Origin: Alligator mississippiensis
Taxonomy: Eukaryota > Chordata > Crocodylia > Alligatoridae
Length of the DNA stretch: 64,000 nucleotides
Direction: 5' to 3'
Assembly (NCBI RefSeq): GCF_030867095.1
Contig: NC_081824.1
Span: 363,587,829-363,651,828, forward strand
Each line of letters begins with the position of its first letter. The stretch's first letter is position 1. Under the pieces are notes generated by a model that saw only the letters and a list, made by a program, of their open reading frames with translations, did no database searches and had not been told where the DNA came from. This document shows positions 34,101 to 46,700 of the stretch, piece after piece. Both the position numbers and the translations under genes were made by a program.

Positions 34101-37100
34101 GCTGTACCTGGTAAAAGGTCTGAGATTATTGCAACAATGCTAAGTGAATTAGTATTAGAAATCTTTTTATAGCATTTTGATTCCCATCTGTCAGGGGTTG
34201 TTTTAAGTTGTAATGGACTTTTGTAAACCTCTTTAAGATAAAAATTGTATAGTTTGTTCCTTTTGTGATATAAACGAAAGCTTGAGGGGAAAGCAGGCTA
34301 TGAAGTAGGTTAGTGCAGCGTTTATTACAGGTACTACCCAGTAGTGTCCAACATGGCAGTGGTTACTATAATACTGTTGTTTGTTTTCGCAAACCAGCAC
34401 TTCATAGTTTCTGAGTGAACAACTGCTGAGAGGAGACCATAACCTCTTGATTTCAAAGCAGCCATCATTTCACTGGTGCCTCTGTGGTTAATGTAAGAAA
34501 GGTGTTTTGCCATAAACTTTTCCGAGGTATTCAGTGAGGTTGGAAAGGGGTCGGCCCAAGCAGGAAGCCCTTGTCTGTGCTATAAAGAAAATACCAAGTA
34601 ACAAAATGAAAGCATCAAAGAACCAACAGGATGCAGTCCCATGAGTCCTTTCTGGCATGTTGGTCCTTCTTGAAAGTTAGCATTGAGTGAAGAGTGACCT
34701 TAAAACTCACTTCATTCAAACAGACTGAGCTCAAGTTTAAAGTTCAAGGCATTTTGTTTTTTCACCTGTTTCCTACAGTTTTAAGAAACTTCTGAAGAAT
34801 TAATGTGTAACTATATCTGGTCACTGAGCCAACACTAAGAATTTTTCTCAAGGGAAAATAATGTTACTGTATAAAGGGAGAGAAATGGATACTTTTCAGA
34901 GTTGCAAGAAAATATTTCAACAAAATAAAATCCAAGCCAGTCTTACCATGATCACTAACATCCCTGGAGCCACCACAATAGCATGCTCCCCCCCCCCCCA
35001 CCCCACCCCCAAAGCCGCTAGTAGGATCCAATAATTGTCTGAATCATTGCAGAGAGGATGTTTATTATAGGATCTACTGTTGTTGGGGGGAAATGAGGCA
35101 GTGGTCTTGTTTTAGAGAGAACCTTGGAACAAAGAGCCTAATTGTGACAGTTTAGTCTAATCTGCAATTACAGGTTGACTAAACCAGCCTTTAGCAATAG
35201 GACTCCTGGCCTTCACTTTCACATAGCATTTGAATAGTTATGTAGTAGGGGAAAAAATAAAGCATTAAGCAAAGACTCTGTCATTAGACCAGCTTATAAG
35301 TGAATACAGTATTTAAACCTTGTTACTACTAATGTTCAGTACCAAATCTGTTTTTTTCCTCCTAGTATTGTTTACTGCTGGCTTTTAGTCTAACCCAATA
35401 ACAGGTTCTGATTTCATGATCCTAAAACCCAGTTATTTTACCTTCCAGTCTTTAAACCTAGCTTACCAAAATGACAAGTGATAGGTTGCATCAACAGTTT
35501 GACAGGCTGTCACTCATAGTTAAAAGAAATAGTTTGAAGAGATGACATACAGATTTCACTCACATTTTCCCATGTCATTAAATTTTAATGACTGTACTAT
35601 GAATATTTCATGAAAGAACCTTTTGAATGGGCTTGTTTTGTCTGGGAAGCTAGCGTACATTATAAGGTCTGATTTTTCTCCAAGGTAGCTTAGTAAAGGT
35701 ATGAAATGTCAAAGTGGATTACCTGAGAAGGGGCAACTTTTTGTTTTTCACTGTTGAATATTCAGTCTCTGGCTGCAGTCTAGAGCTATTTTTAGTAGTT
35801 TGTTTAAAATCCTTTGTATGAAAATCCTAAAATTTAAATCCTTGCTCTTTACTGTCTTGCCACAAGGTGGCCGAAATGTATTTAAAGCAGATAAAATATA
35901 GATACAAGAAATGATGCTTATCATTTGTGGTTCTGCTTCTGTAATGTAATGTGCAGCAAACAGGATGGGGGAATGGATTTGCTGTTTGTTATACACAGAA
36001 TTGTCTAATTTATTCTTATAGGAAATGACATTCAGCAAAGATCTCCATTACGCACTTTTATTTCTACCAATGCTTTAGTTGGGCTGTGGTTAATTTTTTA
36101 ACAAAAGTCCAAATCAGTTTGTCTTGGATTAATGATTATACTAAAGTGAATTTACCTGCTAAACTGCAGCTGGAAATATGCGGGGTAGGCAGTCGCTCTC
36201 TCATTTTCTTTTTAAGTCACAGTTTTGGAGGCAGGGGAGATTGAGGTGTTACTCTGAATGTTACATTTAGATACTGTTACATGCAGGAACAGTTACTAAT
36301 GTGTCATATTCCTAGCTGATTATTTTCACTGATGTTATTCAGTGAATGCACTCATTTAAACAAACATGTCAAAAACTAAAACTTCAACCAGAAAGCTGTT
36401 ATGGAAGTGTTAAACAATGCTGGATCTTCACTGGAAGCACTGTGTATCGATTGGTCCTAAACAGATTCCAGTGGTATGATATTAAATGCCAAACTCGCTT
36501 TGGTAGACAAAGATTGGGTGCAAATATTTCTCATTTCAGTAATACTTAATGCTCCCCCTTCAAAACTTTTTCAAAGAGTATCTTCTGATGTACAGTAGGG
36601 AAAGTCTTTTGTTTAATGGAAGTGAAGCATATCTTTTTCTTATAGGAGTACTTGCTTTTGAGTTTTTCTGTGCATTTTAGTTTTCCCTTTTATTTTTTAG
36701 CTTATTAACTCTGACAAGTAACCTCTTGGTTGTGAACAATTTAATTCACAATTCATTTTTCTGATTCAAAGTGAACACGAGTGCCCTAATCCCCTAATGG
36801 GAATTAATTGCATGTTTCAGTGCTTAACTCTGATCCTTTCTCAATCCCCACTGGGACAAGTTTCTTCCTGAAGGATCTGTGTTTGTTATTCAAAACACAA
36901 TCTGAAAGGTAATGATTTTTCTTATAAAAGGGAGTCAGAGCAACCGAATATTAATGTTCTTTTTATTGTAAGGGAATGAGCTTTATCCAAAACCTCATTT
37001 TATGTCAGGAAGGGGAAATTACACTGAACTATATCTGATAAAATACTGAGTGAATCCTGGTGGTCTTTTTTGTCCACGTGAAAGCTGTTTAAAGTAGGTT

Positions 37101-38468
37101 GCTTTTTTGTGGTTGGTAAAGAATATTCTTTTATGGAAATGAGTTGTTTCCTTCACTGAGAAAAAATTACCATGTCAGTAGTCAGAAGGGACACTGGACA
37201 TTTTAAATGACACTCCTGTTGACCAGTAATGTGACCTTGTGATTAATCTAGCTCTAACCCATCTGCCATATTTTGTAGCTCACGAAAACAAGAACAAATA
37301 GTGGAAAACATGTTAATCCTTGATTCTGCATTGTTTTTAAAGGGTTTCATACTATTTGAATATTGTTTATCAAGGCTCTTTCAAAAAGAGTCCCAGGCTC
37401 TCCTCTGATGTTCTGTCTGGCAATTAGCTGCCAAACTGCTGTGTTGGGTGAAACTGAGACAGCCTCTGAGCAGCTTAGTGACTGATGGAAAAATTTGGAA
37501 AAGCATCAAACGGTCTGAAACTGCTTTTGTTACACAACAACAATGAGGGAGGAAGGAGGAGATACTCTGAAAGATAGCCAAGGAACAGTGAATCTAGGGT
37601 GTTTCATATCTTTCACTATAGCAACCCCTTTTTCCTTTGTAGGGTATGTGCAAAATTAAGCCAAGACTGAACAAAATATTTTTATGGCCTGGACTGTCAA
37701 AGTTTGCAATACCTATGAAATGCAAATCACAGCAGGAGGTCAGATTTGGCATCTGAGGAGGGCTTGAACTGTGTGTCCTGTACCTGCCTCTTGCCACCCA
37801 TTGTGAACACTGAAATGTACAGATTTTCTTTCAACTGATGTGTGCAAATCATAATTTACTGTTCAGGCAGGAAAGAATGGCCCTGTTGTCAGTGTACTTG
37901 TGAGAACCACCACCTCTGGTGTTTTCCACTCGGTATATTGTTTGTCATCTGATTGTTACAAACACGAGGGAGAACCTAGCTGTCTAAATGCCTGAGTCAG
38001 ATGCGTCCCTGCACTTTTAACTATAGCTTTTAAAATACCACTGATTCCATTTCAGATCTAATTTTTCCAAGCATCCCATGCAAATCTGGTATTATTTAGA
38101 TTATTTGCAGTGTTTGAATTCACAAATGCTGATTCATGAAGCTGTTACAGAAAATTCTTCAGTACATTGCACGAAACAACCCCACACTACTCTAGGCTTT
38201 TCCCACTGCAGTCTTACTCTGCCTCTCTTTGAGACATTGCCTTTCCCTTCAAAAGCTGGTAGCACACATTTGTAGTCCTCTCATGTCAGGGGCATTAGTC
38301 ATCCTCTCTTCTGCTAATGCCAGAGTTCATCCCTTGTCTTGGTGAATGCCCAGGCTGTATACATTTAGTTCACTGCTCCTACGAACATTGCCACAGCTTT
38401 GCTCTTGTTTCATTTCCAGTTTCATGTTGTGACCCAGCTTGTAGCATTCTATGGAAAAATAAGCCTTC

Positions 38469-38471
<3 letters not shown>
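31196..38471. other. GGACT upstream intron, ordinary AT-rich DNA
   Basis: No further gene is evident. Items noted: a C-rich run at 34988-35010, and an isolated minus-strand open frame at 32335-32526 discussed as a finding. The sequence is otherwise single-copy-looking. Confidence 0.45.

Positions 38472-38499
<28 letters not shown>
38472..38499. repeat. (TC)14 microsatellite
   Basis: Fourteen uninterrupted TC units about 0.7 kb upstream of the GGACT coding exon. Confidence 0.95.
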
Positions 38500-38502
<3 letters not shown>

Positions 38503-39159
38503 TAAATGTTGTCATGCAACATAGCACGATCTTGTGTACAACCACTTTAATTTTGTTATCAAATGACTAATGCTACATTATTCCATGAAACAAGTAGACA
38601 CGCAGGCTCCCATACTGAAATGGAGCTACTGTAATCTGTGAGAGCAGAGATACAGTTTCTTCAATATGGAATATTACTCTAGCAAAAAGGTCTCTCCTAT
38701 GGGGAGGGATGAACTTAATGACACATTTTCTTTTATTAGGGAAGAAAACACCCAAGCAGCTAGGACTCCAGTCCTCTGATATCACTAGACTGAATGTATC
38801 AAATGCAATCTTAAAGATTCCTGTCTTCAATCCTCTGTTTTCTAGCCATACAGGTATATTTAGAAATGTTACTACCACTACACAGTATGTGTAAGTTAGC
38901 TAGTTAAGTAAAGAATTCTTGCTGTGGTTTTGGTAAAGGACATAAAAACTGTATCCCAGTGACAAAAATAATCATCTTGGTTTGTCACTTGGTTTGTCAC
39001 AGTCCTGCAGCAACTGGGGGAATCAAGAAGCAATCTAGTTTCACTAAGGTTCAGAAACATAATTACTGTAGTCCATTACCCAAGTTACCTGTGTGCATGT
39101 ACCTCTAGAATATGCTAAGTTTTCAACTAAAAATGTTTTACAAAGCAGTTTTCTTAGTA

Positions 39160-39182
39160 ATACTTATTTTTGTCCTTCTCAG
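39160..39182 (+). other. Splice acceptor of the GGACT coding exon
   Basis: A pyrimidine-rich tract ending TTTTTGTCCTTCTCAG gives a strong acceptor with the AG at 39181-39182. It places the exon start at 39183, 17 bases before the start codon. The coding exon is therefore spliced to an upstream non-coding exon. Confidence 0.75.
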
Positions 39183-39199
39183 TTCCTTCTGTAGGTAGA

Positions 39200-39673
39200 A
39201 TGGCCCGTGTCTTCGTGTATGGTACCCTTAAAAAAGGCCAGCCTAACTACCAGCGCATGATAAATGGTACCCATGGGATAGCAAAATTCCAAGGCAGGGG
39301 CCATACTGTGGAGAAATACCCTTTGGTGATTGCAGGAAAATATAACATTCCTTATTTGCTGAACATGCCAGGAACAGGCCGCCATGTTGCTGGAGAGATT
39401 TATACTGTTGATGACCAGATGCTGCAATTCCTTGATGAATTTGAAGGCTGCCCAGACATGTATCAGCGTACTCCAGTGAGAATTGCAGTAGTAGAGTGGA
39501 AAGGTAAAAGCAGTACACCTGAAGAGAGACCAGCTGTTAACAGCATTATGGAATGCTTTGTGTATAGCACAACTACCTTCCAGCCAGAGTGGGTAAATCT
39601 CCCATACTATGACAATTATGATTCCCTTGGGAAACATGGCCTTTGTTATGTGCTCCGTGAAAGTAGAGATTAA
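39200..39673 (+). CDS. GGACT: Gamma-glutamylamine cyclotransferase (GGACT), complete single-exon coding region
   Basis: GGACT breaks down gamma-glutamylamines, such as the gamma-glutamyl-epsilon-lysine left from transglutaminase crosslinks, releasing the free amine and 5-oxoproline. The 157-residue protein has the family N-terminus MARVFVYGTLKKGQPN, with the YGTLK-G-PN substrate loop. It also has YPLVIAG near residue 40, the GE-Y (GEIYTVD) strand near 65-71, and the catalytic Glu82 in FLDEFEGCP. YQRT follows at about 88-91 and FVYS near 123. Human GGACT is 153 residues, so length agrees. The start is the ATG at 39200; the in-frame upstream stretch contains the splice acceptor and is not coding. 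No frameshift is seen. A 176-codon open frame on the opposite strand is a shadow of this one. PCCA lies downstream in convergent orientation. Confidence 0.95.
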   Translation: MARVFVYGTLKKGQPNYQRMINGTHGIAKFQGRGHTVEKYPLVIAGKYNIPYLLNMPGTGRHVAGEIYTVDDQMLQFLDEFEGCPDMYQRTPVRIAVVEWKGKSSTPEERPAVNSIMECFVYSTTTFQPEWVNLPYYDNYDSLGKHGLCYVLRESRD

Positions 39674-40265
39674 AAATGGAAGATAACAATGTACCTGAAG
39701 AAGATGCATTAAGCCTATGTTGATCAGAAGCCTCTAAAGTAAAGCTATAACACCATGGATTGAAACATAAGACATCTGTAAACTTTCAGCCACAAACTTT
39801 ATTGTTTCTAAGGTTAGGATAAGGCCAGAAACCGACACCTAGCCTTACTAATTCTTTTTGCCCTCTCACCCAAGGAAAATAATTGGGGTTTTTCAAGTGG
39901 TGAAGGATATACTTTTGGTTTCTGCACAGTATAATCATCAAAATAAAAGGGCAGATAAATGAACTTATTTTTTACCAGATTTGGTACATTTTCATGACAG
40001 TTTTGCAAGCCTGGGAAAACAAGATGATGAAATACAGCTGAAAACAGTACTCTATGAAAATAACTCAGCTTTAAATATTGGCTTTTGTATTGGTATTTAT
40101 TTTACTGCACAGAACAGCAAATGTGTACTGAATCTATGTTAAGTGCTGCATGAAAGAATTTAGATTGATACAGAAACCATGGTAAAGAGAATTAAGAGCA
40201 GACTGAGAATAGAAAAGCATGCCTGTTGCTCTGCATTGTAAAATAAACTTCTGGATTTTATCTGT
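39674..40265 (+). other. GGACT: GGACT 3' UTR with polyadenylation signals
   Basis: AATAAA occurs at 39942-39947 and 40242-40247. The second, about 570 bases after the stop codon, is taken as the likely main signal; another AATAAA lies further on near 40804. The end at 40265 is an estimate. Confidence 0.5.
40242..40247 (+). terminator. Likely GGACT poly(A) signal AATAAA
   Basis: A canonical hexamer downstream of the GGACT stop codon. Choice among the three hexamers is uncertain. Confidence 0.5.
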
Positions 40266-43200
40266 TAAACATAACTGGTTAAAGGATCTCACAACAATTC
40301 TTATTATCAACTTAAGTCTAAGACATCACTGAATGAAATCTCAGGAATATCAAAGAGTTAAATTTAACTCATGTTTTCATTTGGTCCCAGTAGACCAGAC
40401 TAGCACTTTTGGTGCCATTATGGTCCACTGGGTAAATCTGTGTTCAGGGACTCTTAAAACACTGGTTTTAACTGCCCAACACGCTATAACAGATATATAA
40501 GCGCTGTTATGAGCTCTTATATCAATAAGACGTTAGCTAAAAGTCTTGAAATCTTTCATGAAAAAATTGCATGTGTGTGCAAACTAAGCTGTCTTATTTA
40601 AGGGGAAAACATTTTTTTCAGTCATATCATTTAAACCCCCTAAGGATGTGGTGAGTTAGGTGTTTAAATCTGTGGCAACATTAGTTTAAGGCAGAGATTT
40701 AATCCTTTTTTCCCCCTCCCCTTTTTGCACAATTTGGACAAATACTTCCCTTTTATTACTTGATGCTACTTGATCTGTCCTGTATGTTCTTTGGGTATAA
40801 CATTAATAAACCAAATGTTACATTTAATATCCAAACTTGTGACATTAGGGAAGTTAAATGTATAATATTTTTCCTGTGGAAAGAATGTAATTACATTTTT
40901 AATGAGGCTTCTTGCAGTGGGCAATACCATGTCAGGACTACATCCTCCCCTTGCTCCACAGCACATATCCAACTGATGACAATGGGAGATTTGCAAACTG
41001 ATGTAGGACATAATATATTCTTATTAAATTCTTAAACTTTTAATTAGTAAAGTTACTATTGCAGGATCATTCAAGAGGAAATGATACAGGGCACTTGAAA
41101 TGCCCCAGTAAGATACAATGGGTCTTTTTTCAGACTGCCTAACACAAGAGTACACTGAGTCGCATGTAGATTTTCTTCAGAATTATCAGGCTAAAATATG
41201 TTTTGTTTTTTTAATGAAGGGCAATCTGTAGAATCTGACCTAGGTCCACTTACACATTAAGCAAGCTGAGAGATTGCCACAGCCTGCTCCAAAACTAGGA
41301 CAGTGGAATGGAAACATTATTGAATATTGAATTAAAATATATTGATTCCTGACAGGGTAAAGTGGTGAGATACAGAACAGGAAGTTAAACATGCTTGAGT
41401 CCTAACCTGACTAATTCCTTTCTGTGCTTTGGGCAAATCAGCAAGCCTTTCATTGTGCTACTCTTCTCTGCGGGCTGGGAGATGGGTAAAGCTGTTGGAA
41501 TGGTGCTTTTAATTTCTCTCCCTCTGCATACATTAAGGACATTTGCACCATTGTAAAGGCAGTCAGTACACTAGTCTGAGTGTCCTTAATGGACATAGAA
41601 TTTCAGCCTCAGTTTCCCTATTTGTGAAACAGGGATAATAATTATCTATTAAGCACACAGTTGCAAGTTAATGTTATTCTACAGGCATTAGTTAATTATC
41701 AGCAATAGAAGCAGCGCAAGAAGCATTATATTACCCTCTACCAAATTAACTAGAAATTGCCTTCTAGCAAGGCTCACACTTTCACACTTGAGTGTATATA
41801 CATCTTAAATCAAACATCTCAAGCAAAACAAGCCTTTGGGTAAAGTCTGAATTTGAAAATAAAAGTCACTGAGATGTGCCTAAGTCATATGGACGCCTTT
41901 GGAAGTGTTGCCTTTTATCCCCAATATATAAGATGCTGAGAGTACCCCCATAAGTGGATGAGATCCTTCTAGTAATGGTTAACTGGAAAAAGGTAGCATT
42001 CATATGTTCCCCACCCCCGCAAGCCCTCTCTGGTCAGCTTACTTTTGGGTAGTTGCAAAATTCAGGGCAGGACTGTTGGACAGTCAGGTTCATACCACAA
42101 AGCAGCAAACAGGTTTGTGGGAAGTGAGCACAGCAGGCACTGAGTATAGTCACTTCACAAAAGAATGTGCCATGGCAGGATGATGGGGAGCTTATTTTTT
42201 GGTTGGAATAAAGTATAAACTAAGTGTCACCTCCAGGTGGTGATTCAAAGTAATTCAGGTGTTGTACAATGTTCATAGCTTCTTATTGGTTGGGACTAAA
42301 GTAACATTTTTAAGCACACCATAAGAATTATTCCCATAAAGCTATGCTACAAGTCATAAGTGTGGCAAAACTGTAGTCCTCAATATCCCCAGGTCACACC
42401 TTCCTTTAAGCCTTTCACACTGTCAGCAGAGGGTAATCACAAACTTGGAGTAAGTAAGTTTCTCTCTTAAGCTGCTTTTTTTAAAATTGAAGATGTTTTG
42501 CAAAAAATACACTGAATCCAGAGTCACCACCAGCTGGTCTGGTGCTCTGAGGCAGTGGGAGGAAACTAGAAAAATACAGAAATTTATGCTTACCAATTAG
42601 GAAAGGTCTTGCATTTTGTTCTTCATTACAGATGTTCGTGTTTGGTCAATGAGACAGGTATCAATAGAGCATCTTATAGCAGGAAGGACTATCACTCTAT
42701 ATTCCCTCCATGTGCACTCCTTTTCGGGTCGTATCTGACTTCTCTTATTGCATTTCCAGTTTCCTACCACTATAAGGCAACTGTACACAGTGCTAAATCA
42801 CTAATCGTCCCAGTTCTTTTTTGTGGAGGTACTGCATAGTAGCAATTGGTAGTCTACTAAATGTAGTAGACTAGAGTTAGATCTTCTTCTCCTGTGAGTG
42901 CTTGGAAGCCTATACACTTACAGGGAGGAAGAAGCTGCCTCAAGCATCATCTTGGGATGGTTCGAAAGCTGGGTCACCTATTTCCAGAAGAGCCTGCATC
43001 AAGCAAAGAGTGGAAAGGAAAATGAGGGAAGGAATCTGAAAAGGAATACAATTTCTGGAGGTCTGCGCATCAGACTGTAGGAAAAGTCTGCCACCAGCAA
43101 AAGAAAACATTGTAGGTGTTCTAAGTATATTCTGTGCAGAAACTTCAAAGTGCTAATGAATATAATAAATCTGAATAGAAATAAAGTCCTTTGCAGTAAC

Positions 43201-43374
43201 TGTTTAATGCCTATGACACTCAGTAATAGCAAAATTGCTCAGTTTGGTCTTAGGGGATTTTTTCACTTTTACTCATTTCTTCATGAAAGTGGATTCATGC
43301 CCATATGAACTAACATGGCTGAAATTATTTACTTAAACACTCAAAGAGGCTTTAGCATTTTTAAGAAGAAATAC
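40266..43374. other. Intergenic region between convergent GGACT and PCCA
   Basis: About 3.1 kb between the inferred 3' ends. Apart from the MIR-like repeat at 41385-41660, nothing was recognised. Confidence 0.5.
41385..41660 (+). repeat. MIR/CORE-type SINE split by an insertion (tentative)
   Basis: The left part ends in CTTTGGGCAAATCAGCAAGC, and the right part reads CCTCAGTTTCCCTATTTGTG followed by AACAGGGATAATAATTATC. Both are hallmark blocks of MIR-family SINEs, which normally lie next to each other. About 150 foreign bases (roughly 41455-41610) separate them. This insert contains an 11-base inverted pair, CATTAAGGACA (41531-41541) and TGTCCTTAATG (41581-41591). Confidence 0.55.
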
Positions 43375-43393
43375 TGATTTTTTTTTATTGAAA

Positions 43394-43399
43394 TTTATT
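43394..43399 (-). terminator. Likely PCCA poly(A) signal (AATAAA on the minus strand)
   Basis: TTTATT on the + strand, about 258 bases beyond the PCCA stop codon, fits a short 3' UTR. A second copy lies at 43383-43388. Confidence 0.55.
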
Positions 43400-43656
43400 G
43401 GATATTGAAAATCAGAAGACAGTTACAAATCTTATGTACAAGTATGTATGTATACAAGTAAAAATCTGAGATCTGTTGTCAGTTTTGATAGCTGCATGGG
43501 TCATCTTCCATTTATGCAATAAATACAACTACAAAATCTGCTGCCTGGAAACATCTGTCTTTCAGATTTCCACATAATATTGCCTTCGTTTTATATTCCC
43601 GATAGATAGACATAAAGAGTTCATTGACCTGGATGAAGACGTGAAAGAAATGTGTT

Positions 43657-43725
43657 TCATTCCAGTTCCACCAGCAGATCTCCTTCTCCAACTGTCTCAC
43701 CAGCCTTACAGTGCACAATTTTCAC
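43657..43725 (-). CDS. PCCA: PCCA last coding exon (C-terminus of the biotin-carrier domain)
   Basis: On the minus strand a CTGCAG acceptor precedes VKIVHCKAGETVGEGD and then LLVELE and a TGA stop (43657-43659). This is the C-terminal hammerhead of the biotinyl domain of the propionyl-CoA carboxylase alpha chain and matches the end of the mammalian protein closely. It supplies 22 residues plus stop in phase 0 with the exon at 47509-47586. The enzyme is mitochondrial and carboxylates propionyl-CoA to methylmalonyl-CoA as an alpha6-beta6 complex. Confidence 0.93.
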   Translation of the reverse strand: MKIVHCKAGETVGEGDLLVELE

Positions 43726-46700
43726 CTGCAGTTAGAGACAGAAATGATTTTAAATCTTCCCAGAAAACATGGTTCAGCTTTAGTTCACACAACATATGTT
43801 AATGGATATGCTGTAAAGGAGATGCAGAGTTAATGGTGAGTTACTGAATTTGCAATACAGAATAGCTTGGGAGATCTCATCCTCTAAAGGTATGTAGGCA
43901 CCCCACTCCTGTTGTTGATAAATGTTCAAGACCTGGGAGGATTTGGGCCTCAGTGTCAGAGTGCACTTACAGGAGTTACAGCACAAGACATTTGGGTTTT
44001 GGTTCTTTAACTGTTTGCTCAGTTCCTACCAAACTCCCAGCCTGTAACACAGGAGCAGCTTGACTTTTCAACATACTCAGTTTGTACTTTTCATTGAAAT
44101 ACAAGACTATTAAAATGAACACTGCACTTTATCTCCTATGTGCATGGTTCTTCCTGCGAAGTTGCTGCTGCATTAGTATATGCATGCGCAAACTGTTCAT
44201 TCAAGACAGAGACCACTTTGTTAAGGTGGCATCATACCAGAGTCCTATGGCCTTTGTTCCTTTCAATATGTGAGTATGGGAATTTAAAGGCCCAAATTAA
44301 AATGATGGAGAAACTAGGAAACATGAAGTTAACACCTTCCAGGTACTGCTTCTGAAATGTTCTGAGTTGCAATCAAGGAAATGAACAAACATTAGAAAAC
44401 CAGGAAATACAGACATAAGGTGGTGGTTTCTGCAAAAGCTAGTAGTGCCACAGCTTTGACCCTGCTGTGGAGAGATGCCAAGAATTCAGAACATCACAGA
44501 CTGTTATCCCTTCCTGAAGAGTCGTAAGTAAAAATAAAACAGAATAAAAAAACCCCCCAAAGAACCTAAATTGTCAAATAACTGCAGCTCTAGAGGAATC
44601 CCACATTCAGTCATGGTTTTCTGAAAATGTTTTTTCTCTTTCTACCAGCTCCACATACCTAATACATATGAGACTAGACAGCATATATGGTGCTTCATTG
44701 CTATAGGGGGAATTCCAGATAATTATGTTTGGAGTTCCACTTCTTTGAGTGTACATCCACTGCAATCCCAAAATTGTGTGTGCATTTCATGTAGATTTAC
44801 ATAAGCAGTCTCTAAACCAGTTAGCATGGGTACTGACGGCAGAACGGCCAGAGCAGCCTGCAGAAGACACCATGCTTCCTCAGCTAAATTGAGGAGGAGC
44901 CAAGTTAGCTTTGCTATGTTTACCCAAACTGCAGCTACACGCCTGGATTGCACTGGAGACATTGTCAAAAACAAAAAAACCCCCAACACATGAAAGTCCT
45001 CCATACTCAAGCACATTACTGGACTTTCAAAACAGATGTTTATGTCCAAATGTTTTTCCCCGTCCTGCCAGCCTTCTGTTTAATCTTATATTATACAGAA
45101 GTCCCCAAAATTTTGGAATAGAAAACACACTTTACTTATAGTCTGAACTCAAAATCTTCCAAAAGACCCTTCTCTTCTTTTACACAAACCTAAGTTTCAG
45201 CAGAAACTGAAGATCACTGAGTCCCCTCCCCTGCCCCCCCTCTCCCACTGCCCCGTGCTACTTGAAAGTTTCTGGAGGTCACTGTGGCTAAATTCTAGTT
45301 CTGACACATGTACGGTTACCCCATAAATGCTCAGTCTGGAGCCAATATAAGTCCAGTGAAATCCTCCTTCCTTTACTCATTTTACAATCTCCTGTAACAG
45401 GCACAAATTAAAAAACAGATAAGCCCTAGTGAATTGTTTTAGCAGCTAAGAATATAAAAGTGGGGTTTGGGTGTTGAAAGTCCTGACAGAAAAAAGGGAA
45501 ATGGAAAATCTTCCATGCGAAGACAAATGAAACCAAAGGATATGAAGTAGATTCAAAAGAAAAAAAAACAAAACCCACAACTAGTCCAGTGCCAAGAATA
45601 TCAAGTACTTCACCACTGCCTTAGCATTGGGTTGCATTCACAGTAGGAATCATAACTTTGAATTTTGGAATGGGTGACCACAGCATTTTTCTCTTAACGT
45701 AATGATTTATATTTATCAAAGGCCCTTAATAAACAGGCTTGGTAAATGAATCTCTATATGTTCCCAACTTGTTTTAGTTTTTCTAAAGAATTGCATCATC
45801 TTGTTATAAAAGGGAGACCTTTGAAAAAGCAAAATAATACTCTGTGGTAGACAACAGGCCCAACTCATGCCAATGCACAATTTAGGTCCTAGTTTAAGGG
45901 TTTGAGAGGGACACTGGCCGGGTCAATTTTACCCTGATGCAGAGGGAAAGAGCATCTGCAGAGGGACAGATGATGTCTGTCACCAGATGTGCATGGAGAA
46001 AGCTGAAAGACAAGATACTGGGTTGCAGCGTAAACCAGTGGGAAAGGAAAGTTTAAACTAAGAACGGGAAAGCTTGGGTTTAAACAGCAAGCTGTGCCTA
46101 TGGGAAACTAGGGTGAACAACAAGCAACGATTAAGAGGATAAAGGAAATCAGCAAAGATCAAATCTAAAATTCTGACAAGTAAGCAAAAGCATAAGGAAA
46201 AATGACAGGCAAGGCCTCGTAGCAAAAGAACTTCTCGAAGGCTAACAGCAAAGACTCCACGGTGTAAAAGCAGGAAATAAGAAAGGATGTGAAAGAGTAT
46301 GCGCTGCTTCCTTCACCTGTCATTTCTTTAGTGGATTCTGATTCTGCACCAGGACTTGCTGCAGAAGGGGAAGCTTGGGTCCAATCCCTATCCAGGGACT
46401 GACTTTCATTATTTCATTCAGAGACCATTTTACATGAAGTGCATAAATCAGCCCTTGGAGGAGTGCTGGACACGCAGGTCCATCCCTCTCCCAGGCAAGT
46501 GCCCTCATCACCGGACTAGAAAGTCCTACTCCCTCTCTCCTTGTTCCAATGCACCTGGAATTCTGTTTTGAACAGCAGTCCGGCTCTCCTGTTCCCTGGG
46601 CCAGCAATTTAACCACCAAGCTTCTGTGCAATAGAAGGGCATTTCTTTCTGCTCAAAGAGCCTGAGCCTCTTTCTGCTCTTCACTGGAAACGGATAAATT

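Noticed and set aside
39170..39199. Ten-codon N-terminal extension of GGACT from a TTG
   Set aside because: It is not an ATG, and the region contains the splice acceptor AG at 39181-39182. The family protein starts at the ATG at 39200.
39179..39709. 176-codon minus-strand frame opposite GGACT
   Set aside because: It is the antisense shadow of a conserved coding exon, and no family motif is seen.
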